Positions 36,872-45,953 of a DNA stretch of 64,000 nt are shown here, one piece after another. The stretch lies in NCBI RefSeq assembly GCF_018531375.1, contig NZ_JAHBOH010000002.1, forward strand, positions 124,001 to 188,000. Direction: 5' to 3'. The notes beneath the pieces were generated by a model. The model did no database searches. It saw only the letters and a program-made list of their open reading frames with translations, and was not told the DNA's origin. A program made the position numbers and the translations under genes. Origin of the DNA: Cellulomonas fulva. Its GTDB lineage: Bacteria > Actinomycetota > Actinomycetes > Actinomycetales > Cellulomonadaceae. How positions within the stretch are numbered: position 1 is the first letter of the stretch; each line of letters opens with the position of its first letter.

Positions 36872-39800
36872 GTGCCTAGCGACCTCACACCGCTCTTCGA
36901 ACGGCTCCAGCAACGGGGCGGGACGACCCGCACCGAAGCAGACATCCAATCCGACGTCCGCGGGCTACTCCTGCACGGCGAGCTCGACCTTGAGGACTCG
37001 CAGGTCGACGTTCACCTCGAAGCTCAAGCGGGCGACCAGAAGCGCATCGACGTAGAAGTCGGCTTCACCGTCATCGAGACGAAGAAGGATCTGCGACGAG
37101 CGGGGGCGGTCGACGCTGCCGTTCCTCAACTCGCGGAGTATGTGCAGCGCCGCACGGACCACTTCCAGCAGCGGTACGTCGGCATCCTCACTGACGGAGC
37201 CGACTGGCACCTGTACACGCTCACGCCCGCCGGAACGGTCGAACGAGTCTCGACGTTCGAGTTGCGGTCCGCCGAGAGTGGGCCGGCGCTCGTCGACTGG
37301 CTGAGTTCGGTACTGGCAACGACTCAGGGCATCACGGCCACACCGCGAGAGATCAAGGCGAGGTTCGGTGCGCGTTCGCCCGGCTTCGAGCTCGACCGGG
37401 CCGCGCTGAGGGCGTTGTGGGCCAAGCACGGCAGCGAGCCCGAGGTCGCACTCAAGCGAGAACTGTGGAGCAAGCTGCTGCACACTGCGTTCGGTGAGCA
37501 TTTCCAGTCGGACGTTGAGCAGTTCATCGAGCACACCTACCTCGTAATCACGGCAGAGCTCATCGCTCACGCGCTGCTCCGGGTCGACGTCGCGTCGCTC
37601 GACCCGGCAACGATTGTCGCCGGGGGGCAGTTCAGCCAGGCAGGCGTCCACGGCGTCGTCGAGAACGACTTCTTCGACTGGCCAGTTGAACTGCCAGAGG
37701 GTGGCCGCGTCGTCCGCGCCATCGCCCGTCGGGTCGCGCAGATCGACTGGTCAACCGCGAAGCACGACATCCTCAAGCACCTCTACGAGTCCGTCATCAG
37801 CCCGGAACAGCGCCACTCACTTGGCGAGTACTACACGCCCGACTGGCTTGCGTCCGCGGTCGTTTCCGAGGTCGTAGACGAGCCGAAGGCCCAGCGGGTG
37901 CTCGACCCGGCATGCGGCTCCGGGACGTTCCTGTTCCACACCGTTCGCCGCGTCGCTGAGGAGCTCGAAGCGGACGGTGTGCCGAACCGCGATGTGCTCG
38001 AGCACGTCACGGCGCACGTTCTCGGAATGGACATTCACCCCGTCGCGGTGACGCTCGCACGGGTCACCTACCTGCTGGCACTCGGTTCCGAACGGCTCAA
38101 CGCCGACCGAGGGGACCTCCACATCCCGGTGTTCCTCGGAGACAGCGTCCAGTGGCAGATCCTCGACACGCTCTCGCAAGATGGGCTCACCGTCTATACC
38201 GACTCAGGCAACTTCGCGCTGCTGGCCAGCGAGCTGTACTTCCCCCGCGCGGCCATGGGCGACCCGGCACGCTTCGACAAACTCGTGACCGACCTGACCG
38301 CATTGGCGACCAACCGAGACCGGGGCTCCAAGCCGATCCCGAAGCTCGGGAACGTCGTGCGTGACCTCGCCCTCAGCACCGCAGACCGCGCCGCGATCGA
38401 CGCAACGTTCTCCGCGCTGTGCGACTTGCACGACAACCACCGCAACCACATCTGGGGCTACTACGTACGCAACCTCGCACGGCCGCTGTGGCTCAGCGAC
38501 GACGGGCGCGTAGACCGCATCGTCGGCAACCCGCCGTGGCTCTCTCAGAGGTTCATGGACGTCCAGATGCGCGCCGCGTTCCGTACGAGGTCGCAGGCAC
38601 GGAACCTCTGGGTTGGCGGACGTGTCGCGACACAGCAAGACCTCGCGCCGTTCTTCCTGGTGCGGTCGTGCGAGTTGTACCTGAAGGCTGGCGGCCGGTT
38701 CGGCATGGTCATGCCTTACGGAACTCTCATCAGCAAGGCGTCAGAAGGTTTCCGCTCCGGAGAGTGGGATGTCGCCGGAGCTGCCCAGTTCGGAGACGTG
38801 TGGGACCTGGACAGCGTTCGACCGCACATCTTCCCCGTGCCTTCGGCTGTCGTTACGGGAACGTACGCCGGGCTCGGCACGGCGACAGCGACACCCCTCA
38901 AGGGGGCCACCGAAAAGTGGTCCGGAGAGGTTCCGGAGGGCACGTTCGACGCGACGCAACTGGTGACACGAGAGCCGGTCGCGCCGTTCCAGCGTCCACC
39001 GCGCTCCGCCTGGTCGCCGTACCACGACGACAAGTTCACCCAGGGCGCCACCATCGTGCCGCGGCTGCTCCATGTCGTGACTGAGACTGCGCCGACGGGA
39101 TCGCTCGGGTTGCCAGCCGGGGTGGTGAACGTCGTGTCCGCCCGGACGGCACAGGAGAAGCAGCCTTGGAAGGATCTCCCGAGTCGGGGACCCGCCCCGG
39201 TCGAGCGGGTGTTCGTCCGCGAGATGCATCTGGGCTCGACGCTTCTGCCGTATCGACTCGTTGAGCCGTGGCGTGTCGTGCTGCCGATCGAGCCATTGAC
39301 TCACGCGCTCATCGGCGACTCTGAGACACGCCTCGCTGCCTACCCGCGTCTACAGGCTTGGTGGACGGCAGGGGAAGCGATCTGGACCGGGAACCGTCGA
39401 GCGTCAACAACGCAGACGCAGCAGGAGTGGGCCAACTACTCAAGCAAGCTGACGGCGCAACTTCCCGGCGCGGCGCTGCGGTTCGTTTACTCGAAGTCAG
39501 GTTCGCGGCTGACGGGCGCTGTGCTCGCCGACGCTGACGCCATCGTCGACCACACGCTGTATTGGGGTGCCATTGGCAGTCATGATGAGGGTCGCTACCT
39601 CGCGGCCGTCACGAACTCCCAGGCAATGCAGACGCTCGTGGAGCCGCTGCAGCCGCGCGGGAACCTCGGAGCGCGACACTTCGACCTCTACCCGTGGGAA
39701 CTGCCCGTGCCCCGATATAACGCGAGCAACCCGGACCACACGGCACTTGCCGCGCTAGGTGCGCGGGCTGAGGAGGTGGCGGCTGCAGTGCCTGTGGCGG

Positions 39801-39910
39801 CGGGCACCAGTTTCGTTTCCGCGCGAGGTGCGGTCCGAACTGCACTCGAGTTCGACGGAGTGGCCAGCGAGATTGAGGTCGCTGTGCGCGGCCTTCTCGG
39901 GTTGACGTGA
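36872..39910 (+). CDS. Type IIG restriction-modification enzyme (fused nuclease and N6-adenine methyltransferase)
   Basis: 1012 residues in one chain. The N-terminal PD-(D/E)XK nuclease has D60 in KRIDVEVGF and E69-T-K71 in TVIETKKDL. A helical connector follows. The methyltransferase core has motif I DPACGSGTFLFH (about 345-356) and motif IV NPPW (about 552-555). The C-terminal 400 residues hold the target recognition region. It would methylate adenine in its site and cut unmethylated phage DNA with the same polypeptide. GTG 36872 is the first start; moderate third-position GC indicates recent transfer. It stands alone at the left edge of element 2. Confidence 0.9.
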   Translation: MPSDLTPLFERLQQRGGTTRTEADIQSDVRGLLLHGELDLEDSQVDVHLEAQAGDQKRIDVEVGFTVIETKKDLRRAGAVDAAVPQLAEYVQRRTDHFQQRYVGILTDGADWHLYTLTPAGTVERVSTFELRSAESGPALVDWLSSVLATTQGITATPREIKARFGARSPGFELDRAALRALWAKHGSEPEVALKRELWSKLLHTAFGEHFQSDVEQFIEHTYLVITAELIAHALLRVDVASLDPATIVAGGQFSQAGVHGVVENDFFDWPVELPEGGRVVRAIARRVAQIDWSTAKHDILKHLYESVISPEQRHSLGEYYTPDWLASAVVSEVVDEPKAQRVLDPACGSGTFLFHTVRRVAEELEADGVPNRDVLEHVTAHVLGMDIHPVAVTLARVTYLLALGSERLNADRGDLHIPVFLGDSVQWQILDTLSQDGLTVYTDSGNFALLASELYFPRAAMGDPARFDKLVTDLTALATNRDRGSKPIPKLGNVVRDLALSTADRAAIDATFSALCDLHDNHRNHIWGYYVRNLARPLWLSDDGRVDRIVGNPPWLSQRFMDVQMRAAFRTRSQARNLWVGGRVATQQDLAPFFLVRSCELYLKAGGRFGMVMPYGTLISKASEGFRSGEWDVAGAAQFGDVWDLDSVRPHIFPVPSAVVTGTYAGLGTATATPLKGATEKWSGEVPEGTFDATQLVTREPVAPFQRPPRSAWSPYHDDKFTQGATIVPRLLHVVTETAPTGSLGLPAGVVNVVSARTAQEKQPWKDLPSRGPAPVERVFVREMHLGSTLLPYRLVEPWRVVLPIEPLTHALIGDSETRLAAYPRLQAWWTAGEAIWTGNRRASTTQTQQEWANYSSKLTAQLPGAALRFVYSKSGSRLTGAVLADADAIVDHTLYWGAIGSHDEGRYLAAVTNSQAMQTLVEPLQPRGNLGARHFDLYPWELPVPRYNASNPDHTALAALGARAEEVAAAVPVAAGTSFVSARGAVRTALEFDGVASEIEVAVRGLLGLT

Positions 39911-39929
39911 CCACTAGAGCCGACTCCGC

Positions 39930-40235
39930 TCACCTGGCGTACGCGGCGGCTCGCTGCTGGACGACCCACTCCACGACGGCCCCGGACACGCACCCTGGGT
40001 CGTCGCACGCCTCGTTCTCAACGAGCGGCCCGTTTGCGATGAGGCGTTGCGTGCCGGCTCGGTCGATGGTGACCGCGCACGTGAGGTCGCCCAGGTCGAT
40101 GAAGCCGAGCACCTGGTCGGGGATGAGCTCGATGCAGATGGCGCCGGGTCCGACCTGACGGTCGACGAGCGCGACGAGCCCGGCGGTGCACAGGTGTTCG
40201 ACGATCCTCTCCGTGAATGACGCGTTCACGGTCAT
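39930..40235 (-). CDS. Hypothetical protein (101 residues)
   Basis: Starts MTVNASFTERIVEHLCTAGL, a helix, followed by beta strands (VLGFIDLGDLTCAVTIDRAG). It has two close cysteines (ACDDPGC). It overlaps the stop of the upstream gene by 4 bases (ATGA). No family recognised; found in an operon of small plasmid-type genes. Confidence 0.65.
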   Translation of the reverse strand: MTVNASFTERIVEHLCTAGLVALVDRQVGPGAICIELIPDQVLGFIDLGDLTCAVTIDRAGTQRLIANGPLVENEACDDPGCVSGAVVEWVVQQRAAAYAR

Positions 40236-40567
40236 CGCCCGTCCCCGTCAACGGGCTCCTGCTGCCCGGCAGCCCACGCTTCGAGCAGCAGCGAGGTGAG
40301 TTCGTCCTCCGGCTCGTACACGACCCCCTGCGGTCCGAGCACCTCGTCCGCGTAGGCCCGGTACGTGTCGATGCGCCGCTGGTCGCCGGGTGCGAGTGGG
40401 CGGAGAAGATCGGCGCCGCCCCGGCCGTCGTTCGAGACGGTCGCGAAGGGGACGCCGTCGTGTGTGAGCGTCGCGTCGAGCGCCAGGCCGCCGTCGTGCG
40501 TCGGGTGCGCCGCGACGCCCGTGAGGGCGTACGGGCAGGAGCGGGGCAGGGTCAGGCCATCGGTCAA
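40232..40567 (-). CDS. Hypothetical protein (111 residues), possibly the 3' part of a frameshifted gene
   Basis: TTG at 40567 gives a beta-rich acidic protein (GLALDATLTHDGVPFATVSN, then YRAYADEVLGPQGVVYEPED). Upstream on the same strand another frame with strong coding bias starts at ATG 40718 and loses that bias just where this frame begins, so the two may be one gene split by a frameshift near 40567-40575. Confidence 0.55.
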   Translation of the reverse strand: MTDGLTLPRSCPYALTGVAAHPTHDGGLALDATLTHDGVPFATVSNDGRGGADLLRPLAPGDQRRIDTYRAYADEVLGPQGVVYEPEDELTSLLLEAWAAGQQEPVDGDGR

Positions 40568-40718
40568 AGGCGCCTCCGGGGCTATCGGTGCTGGTCAGGT
40601 CAGGGGGACACGCGTAGAGCGCTTGGACGGCCGCCCTCAGGTCGGCGACGCTCAGCTCGCCGCGCACGTACCGGACGGCGAGTTCGGCCAGCCATGGGTC
40701 GGGCTCGTGAACCGCCAA
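40248..40718 (-). CDS. Overlapping ORF; its first 50 codons look coding
   Basis: From ATG 40718 the first 50 residues (PDPWLAELAVRYVRGELSVA, a helical start) have the high third-position GC of a real gene. After about 40570 the frame becomes Arg-rich shadow sequence of the gene above. Either a short separate gene reads out of frame here, or this is the true 5' end of the 40232-40567 gene after a one-base shift. Confidence 0.3.
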   Translation of the reverse strand: MAVHEPDPWLAELAVRYVRGELSVADLRAAVQALYACPPDLTSTDSPGGAFDRWPDPAPLLPVRPHGRRGAPDARRRPGARRDAHTRRRPLRDRLERRPGRRRSSPPTRTRRPAAHRHVPGLRGRGARTAGGRVRAGGRTHLAAARSVGCRAAGAR

Positions 40719-40795
40719 GGCTGCACTCGCCAGGGCGCCAGCAGCGGTCCGGGCGCGCTCCTCGCGAGACGAGTCGGGGGTTGGAGCGGAGGCCG

Positions 40796-41413
40796 TCAGC
40801 GCTGCTCCGGTTCGGTCCCGCTCGCCGTCGGAGCGAGGACGGGACGCGGAGGCAGCCCGCGGTACAGGGTCGCGACGCCGACGCCGAGGTCTCGCGCGAT
40901 GGTTGAGACACTCCGACCTTCGACATCGCGCAAATGAGTCGCGTAGCGAATCTGTTCGTCAGTGAGACGGCGCGGCCTACCCACCTGCTTGCCCGTCTCT
41001 GCCGCGACCCGCCTTGCGTGTGCGGCCCTCTCACGCCCGTACGTCAACTCCCATTGCCCGAAGAGACTCAGCAGAATCAGCGCGAGTTCCGCCATCGGTC
41101 CACCGTCCTCGGACGTGTCCACGGGCACCGGGTCTGCGAGCGTCTTGATGCCGACGCCGCGCTCCTTCAGGTCCCGAACTGCCTCGAGGACAGACAGCAC
41201 CGACCGACCCATGCGGTCGAGGGTGTAGGAGACCACCCGATCCCCGGGGCGTGCGTACGCCAGCGCCGCCTTCCAGCCCTCGCGGTCGGTGTTCGCGCCG
41301 GTGCGCTTGTCGACGTAGATGCGTTCCTCGGGGATGCCGAACTTCACCAGTGCGTCGATCTGCCTGGTGAGGTCCTGGTGCGTCGTCGAGACGCGGGCGT
41401 ATCCGATGTCCAT
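40796..41413 (-). CDS. Serine resolvase/DNA invertase
   Basis: 205 residues from ATG 41413. The catalytic domain (1-140) has Ser9 in IGYARVST, DKRTGANTDREGW, VVSYTLDRMGRSVL and FGQWELTYGRERAA. A C-terminal HTH follows (RRLTDEQIRYATHL, SVSTIARDLGVGVATLYR). This Tn3/Hin-type size class usually resolves plasmid multimers or flips DNA; it is too small to be a phage-type integrase. It is probably a multimer-resolution function of element 2. Confidence 0.92.
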   Translation of the reverse strand: MDIGYARVSTTHQDLTRQIDALVKFGIPEERIYVDKRTGANTDREGWKAALAYARPGDRVVSYTLDRMGRSVLSVLEAVRDLKERGVGIKTLADPVPVDTSEDGGPMAELALILLSLFGQWELTYGRERAAHARRVAAETGKQVGRPRRLTDEQIRYATHLRDVEGRSVSTIARDLGVGVATLYRGLPPRPVLAPTASGTEPEQR

Positions 41414-41635
41414 GCGTCGACCTTCTCTCAAGTCGTCGCTGTGATCAGCTACCGAGAAGGGCGATTCGAGAGAGATTCTGATAGGCCGGTTGGGTGGGCG
41501 AACCGGACATGGTCGACCTGTCGCGGCGGTCTATCAGTACCAAGGTTTCGAGACACGGCGCGCGCTGCGCGGGTTCGGACCCGGCGTCCGTCTATCGCGG
41601 TCCCTGCCGCGATAGGTTCCGGCCAGGAGGCGGCG

Positions 41636-42802
41636 ATGCAACTGTGGGACGCACGGTTCAGGAACCACGAGCTCTGGAGAACAGTGGAGCGGGCTCGGGC
41701 CACGATGAACGAGACCGTGCTACCCGACGCCCAAGCAGAACGGGACGCACTCGACTACGCGGGCATGGTCCTCGAACTTCTCGAGCGACGCCGGGAGGAC
41801 ACAGACGGTCGAGAGGTCAGCCCGTCGATGCTCGACGAGGCCCAGAGCGCCGTGAGCAACTTCGCCACGAATCTCGACCTCGTGGTGTCCGGCCAATACA
41901 CCTGGCAGCAAGTCGTACCGGTCGCCGACCAAGTCATCACGCGTCTCGGTCAGTGGCCTCCGCTCAAACTCGCCCGCTACCTGGGCGGCATCAACTCCGC
42001 CGTTGAGAGTTTCAAGACGCGCGTACTCGAAGCCGCTGACGGAGTCGAGCGACGAACAGTCGAGCTGGACGCCTCGATCACCATGCTCGCGACGAAGCAA
42101 GCGGAAGTGGAGAGCGCTGTCGCCGCCGAACGGCAGCGCATCACCGAGGCAATAGCGAAGTTCACGACCGACGGCGACGAAGCCGTTCGCGAGTGGACCG
42201 AAGAGCATGAGGGCGCGATCAAGCAGCGAGCCGACGCCTGGGACGCGGCTATCGCGTCCGCCCGGGCCTATGCCGTCGAGCATCAGGACCGCATGGCGGA
42301 GTACGAGGCGAAGTCCCGGAAGGTCCTTGAAGCGGTCGGCGTGAACTCCACCGCCACGAACTTCGGCGGCTACGCCGAGGAGCAGCGGACGGCAGCCAAC
42401 CAGTGGCGCAGGGTCGCGGCCGCGGTGTTCCTGGCGGCCGGAGTCTGGTTCATCGCGAGTTCCTTCCCATGGTTCACGGGCGAGGCCTCGATGTGGGAGT
42501 CGGCGCTCGCGCGTTTGGGGGTCACGGCGGCGGTCGCCGGAGTCGGGCTATACGCCGCTCGCGAGTCTTCGCAGCATCGTCGTCAGGAACGTCGAGCGAA
42601 ACAGGTCCAGCTCGTACTCACAGCGCTTGAGCCGTTCATCGCGAATCTCGACGCCGAGGAACAGGACAAGCTGCGGATCGCGGCAGCGGAAGCGATCTTC
42701 GTGCTTCCAGGCGAGTCAGACGGCGGTTCCGAGCCCGACCCGTCGTCAGGCCTGCTCGACCTCGCGAACGCTCTGGTTGCGAAACTGCCCGACCGGACCT
42801 GA
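41636..42802 (+). CDS. Coiled-coil protein with two membrane helices
   Basis: 388 residues from ATG 41636, with AGGAGG 7 bases upstream. A helical N-domain (1-130) is followed by a long coiled coil (about 125-235, with heptads in VERRTVELDASITMLATKQA), two membrane helices (about 267-285, VAAAVFLAAGVWFIASS, and about 298-316) and a helical C-terminal tail. It resembles the element 1 protein at 33052-34104 in domain order. The type is often seen among defence-associated membrane effectors; function unproven. Confidence 0.75.
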   Translation: MQLWDARFRNHELWRTVERARATMNETVLPDAQAERDALDYAGMVLELLERRREDTDGREVSPSMLDEAQSAVSNFATNLDLVVSGQYTWQQVVPVADQVITRLGQWPPLKLARYLGGINSAVESFKTRVLEAADGVERRTVELDASITMLATKQAEVESAVAAERQRITEAIAKFTTDGDEAVREWTEEHEGAIKQRADAWDAAIASARAYAVEHQDRMAEYEAKSRKVLEAVGVNSTATNFGGYAEEQRTAANQWRRVAAAVFLAAGVWFIASSFPWFTGEASMWESALARLGVTAAVAGVGLYAARESSQHRRQERRAKQVQLVLTALEPFIANLDAEEQDKLRIAAAEAIFVLPGESDGGSEPDPSSGLLDLANALVAKLPDRT

Positions 42803-42939
42803 CACCGAACAGGCTCGCCATCTGCGGGCCCCACGCGGCTTGTGCGCAGAGACCGGCACCCCTGTCTGTGCACGCGCGCGCCTGGACTTTCTCGTGTCGG
42901 TCCGGAAGGCACGTCTCGTGCGGTGGGAGCCTGACATCC

Positions 42940-43227
42940 ATGACGGAGACAGCACAGCGCCTCGCGGTCGGCTGGTGCCACGGGTGCGGCACCCTGCAAC
43001 TGCGCGACGAGATGCCGATGGCGTGGATGCCGTGGTCGGAGAAGGTCGAACCGGCGTGCGTGTCGGGCGACGGCGAGCCGTGGGGCATGGGCGTGTGGGA
43101 TAAGGGCGAGCACGACGCTGCCTGCCCGACCGTCGCCATCGCTCGAGCGCGCGAGGTCGACTGGACGCCCGTGTTTGACGAGTGCACGTGCGGCGGCGCG
43201 GACGACAGCCTGGACGACGAGGACTGA
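42940..43227 (+). CDS. Hypothetical protein with zinc-ribbon-like cysteines (95 residues)
   Basis: ATG 42940 opens a product with WCHGCGTLQLRDEMPMAW near the start and ECTCGG at the end, two CxxC/CxC pairs suggesting one metal site. Acidic C-terminus DDSLDDED. Function unknown; plasmid-type small gene. Confidence 0.55.
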   Translation: MTETAQRLAVGWCHGCGTLQLRDEMPMAWMPWSEKVEPACVSGDGEPWGMGVWDKGEHDAACPTVAIARAREVDWTPVFDECTCGGADDSLDDED

Positions 43228-43272
43228 GCGCGTGTCGCGACTCACCGAGCGCCACGAGTGAGGGGTGCGTGA

Positions 43273-43665
43273 GTGTCCGCGCCGTACCTGGTCTGTCTAG
43301 CCACTGCTGGTATGCCGGCGTGGGAGGACGGCGAGATCGCGGAACTGCACATGGGCACGTGGGCGTTCGGCGACGTGAACTGGCACGCCGTCGCCGAAGC
43401 GTCCGTCGCGGCGGTTGAATCCGGCCTGGGCATGGATGACGATCATCTCGACGCCTGGTGCGCGTTCGGGCAATCTCGCGGACTCTCGGGCAACGATGAC
43501 ATCGCGTTCACGAGCCTCTACGTCGACCCCATTTGTGTCGCAGCAGACGACTGGGTCAACGGACGCCACCGGTCGCGCGCCATGCAGCAGGCGGGTGTCG
43601 CGCGTGTTGCCGCTGCGCATCCCGATTATGTGCCGAGTTTCCTGCGGCGCTCAGAGACCAACTGA
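43273..43665 (+). CDS. Hypothetical protein (130 residues)
   Basis: GTG 43273 starts SAPYLVCLATAGMPAWEDGE. The protein is acidic and tryptophan-rich (WAFGDVNWHAVAEASVAAVE) with no membrane helix. No family recognised. It lies in the same direction as the neighbouring small genes. Confidence 0.55.
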   Translation: MSAPYLVCLATAGMPAWEDGEIAELHMGTWAFGDVNWHAVAEASVAAVESGLGMDDDHLDAWCAFGQSRGLSGNDDIAFTSLYVDPICVAADDWVNGRHRSRAMQQAGVARVAAAHPDYVPSFLRRSETN

Positions 43666-43788
43666 GGCGATCTTCGCTGCCGCCCGAGCCCGCACGAGCT
43701 TGCACTTTCCTGTCTATGCCACCACCTTCCATCCGGGTAACGAAATGTGCGATTTGGCGCGTTTCGACCCGAGGTGGTGGAGGAAGAA

Positions 43789-44748
43789 ATGTATGTTGTA
43801 AAGCCCGGCCCGCGTTGCGCGTGCGATGCACACATTGACCCTGTGAGGGCGCAGAACGCGTTCCGCGCCGCTCATCCGGGCCAACCGCTCCCGGACGCAC
43901 TGGGAGACGCGCGCACGGTCGCGATGCAGCATGCGCGTTGGCAGGTCGCCCGGCAGGACGCGCGCCTTGCGCACCAGGAACTCGCCGATGCGCAGCGTCT
44001 CGGTGCGGACGACGCGACCGTGGCCGCGCTCGTGGAAGCTCGCGACGGCGCACTATCGCGCGCACTGGCAGCACAGGAAGAGCTAACCGGCATCTGGCAG
44101 GAGCGCGCAGCCACCCGGGCCGAGCACCTCGCGCTGCATGGCCCGCAGGTGCTCGCTGACCAGCCTGACGACGTGCCGGCCGGACCGGTACGGACCGACC
44201 AGTGGCACCCGAAGACCGGGCGGCACAAGATCACGGGGACCCGCTTCGACGAAGGTGGCTACGACCGGGCGGGTTTCCACAGGGCCACGCGAAGGGACGC
44301 GTTGGGGTTTCACGTAGCGACCGGTACGCAGTGGGGCCCGGACGGGCGGAACGCTGACGGTCAGCACTATGCGGACCTGGGCCTGACATCGGCGCAGGTC
44401 ACTGGTGCGGACGCCGACGGGGTGCTCGCCGGGACGGTCGCCCTTGCGCCGGCCCCGAAGCGCACGTCGGCGGCCCGTGCCATCGCGGATGCGAAGCGTG
44501 CCGAGAAGGCCGACAAGCCGCAGGCGACGGTCGCGAAGGCGGCGGAGGTGGCGGAGCCGACGGTGGCGCTGGCGCCGGCGGTGAAGCGGCTGGCGCTCTA
44601 CCGCGAGTGGAACGGGCCGGATGAACTGCTCGCTGGGGAGCAGGTCGCGGACGTCCTCGGGACCGACGGCGAGGGTGTGGCTGCGCTGGAGCGCACGGGT
44701 CAACTCTCGGCCGCGATCGATGAGGACGCGCGGGGTCGCTGGCCGTGA
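43789..44748 (+). CDS. Hypothetical protein with coiled-coil region and repeated Ala/Lys linker
   Basis: 319 residues from ATG 43789, chosen over GTG 43747 because GGAGGAAG lies just upstream. A cysteine pair (CACDAH) opens it, then a long helical region (about 30-115, HARWQVARQDARLAHQELAD). A Trp/Gly-rich middle follows (HPKTGRHKITGTRFDEGGYD, then GTQWGPDGRNADGQHY), which looks like a repeated structural unit. The two copies of a VALAPA(P/V)KR linker flank an Ala/Lys helix. No family recognised. Confidence 0.6.
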   Translation: MYVVKPGPRCACDAHIDPVRAQNAFRAAHPGQPLPDALGDARTVAMQHARWQVARQDARLAHQELADAQRLGADDATVAALVEARDGALSRALAAQEELTGIWQERAATRAEHLALHGPQVLADQPDDVPAGPVRTDQWHPKTGRHKITGTRFDEGGYDRAGFHRATRRDALGFHVATGTQWGPDGRNADGQHYADLGLTSAQVTGADADGVLAGTVALAPAPKRTSAARAIADAKRAEKADKPQATVAKAAEVAEPTVALAPAVKRLALYREWNGPDELLAGEQVADVLGTDGEGVAALERTGQLSAAIDEDARGRWP

Positions 44749-44876
44749 CACGGCGCGAGCTGTGGACAGCGGGAGAAGAGGGGCCGAGTATGACGAGCGT
44801 CCGTGGGTGTCGGTACGGCAGGAGTCGGCCGGGCAGGATCCGGCGATGCGTGAGCCCGGTTGGCTACGGTGGCGTC

Positions 44877-45470
44877 ATGGACCAGTCCGACATCGTCGCA
44901 GCCGTCTCGGCAGCCCTGTCGCTCGCGGCGATCTTGATCTCGAGCCTGTTCGCCCGACAACAAATCGTGCAGGCGCGACGCGATCAGTTATTTCCAGTCA
45001 TGACGCACCTGCTAGGCGAGTTCCGGTCGACTGAGTTCAAGGCGAACCTGTACGCCGTCGAGCACGACCTGGCCAATGGCGCGACGGTCGACAGCGAAGG
45101 CCGTCCGCAACTGCGGGACGCTGAGCGGGCGCGGGCGGTACAAGTGATGAGCTTCTTCAACTACATTGGCGCCCTCGTGGCGAACGGCAGCGTGAGCTTG
45201 ACTCTGGTGTCCAGCCTCATGGGCGGTTCCATCGAGAATGCCTGGCGCGCTACGGGCCCGTACATTTATGCGGACCGTGAGCGCCGAAACGGCGACGATG
45301 TTTACTACGCCTACTTCGAACATCTGGCCGCAGAAATCAGCAACATCGGTCCGACGAAACTCCATGCCCGCCTGGTCGCTAGAGGTCGTTTCAGGGGGAT
45401 GCGCAGGCTGTCCCTGGAACGAGGCGACGGCGCCAAAGGGCTCAAGCGACTTCCCCCAGGGACTTGGTAA
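44877..45470 (+). CDS. DUF4760-like membrane protein
   Basis: 197 residues from ATG 44877. One N-terminal membrane helix (DIVAAVSAALSLAAILISSL) is followed by RRDQLFPVMTHLLGEFRSTE, FFNYIGALVANGSVSLTLV and YYAYFEHLAAEI, the order seen in DUF4760 proteins. Low third-position GC in the C-terminal half suggests transfer. These proteins occur often in mobile and defence regions; their role is unknown. Confidence 0.7.
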   Translation: MDQSDIVAAVSAALSLAAILISSLFARQQIVQARRDQLFPVMTHLLGEFRSTEFKANLYAVEHDLANGATVDSEGRPQLRDAERARAVQVMSFFNYIGALVANGSVSLTLVSSLMGGSIENAWRATGPYIYADRERRNGDDVYYAYFEHLAAEISNIGPTKLHARLVARGRFRGMRRLSLERGDGAKGLKRLPPGTW

Positions 45471-45609
45471 CACGCGCTCGCTGTGGCGCATACAGGGCGA
45501 AGAGGCCGGAACTGCCCGAGCCGCCCCCTCCTCGGGCATTTCGCCTCGACCCGTCCGGCGCGCGAGCGTGCCGAAGCTGGAGGAGCGGCCGTGGCGGGGC
45601 GGGGGCGAA

Positions 45610-45879
45610 CTACTGCGCCATGTACTCCAGCTCGATGTGCTCAGGTATCGGGCCACGCGGCGAGACGTCGTAGCCCTGATCCCGCGCCCACGCGCGGATC
45701 GCGGCGCTGCGACCGGGCTTGTACGTTCTCGCGTCGGGCGAGCCCTTGGGTGCCCGCTTCGCCAGAGGCTTCAGCTCTCCGCCGCGTCGAAGTTGCACGT
45801 AGTGCGAGACGCACAGGCCCATACCCTTGCCGCCCTTGTTGCCCAGGGCGTTGTCGCATCCTTCGAACGAGCAAGTCAT
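45610..45879 (-). CDS. Zinc-finger protein with C-terminal Lsr2-type DNA-binding domain
   Basis: 89 residues. C3, C8, C23 and H26 form C-x4-C-x14-C-x2-H at the N-terminus. Residues about 57-87 match the Lsr2 DNA-binding domain (SAAIRAWARDQGYDVSPRGP), but the usual RGR minor-groove triplet reads RGP and the Lsr2 dimerisation domain is replaced by the zinc finger. It may bind AT-rich DNA with altered specificity, perhaps interfering with or mimicking Lsr2 silencing. Confidence 0.7.
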   Translation of the reverse strand: MTCSFEGCDNALGNKGGKGMGLCVSHYVQLRRGGELKPLAKRAPKGSPDARTYKPGRSAAIRAWARDQGYDVSPRGPIPEHIELEYMAQ

Positions 45880-45953
45880 AGCCCCGGGAGCATACGCGCG
45901 GCCACCGCAAGCGGCTCGCAGAGAGCCAGAGGTGAGGGCGCCGCGACGAACAC

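Noticed and set aside
40796..41413. Integrase of element 2
   Set aside because: The protein is a 205-residue resolvase/invertase without the C-terminal domains needed for phage-type integration; the true integrase is probably outside the window.
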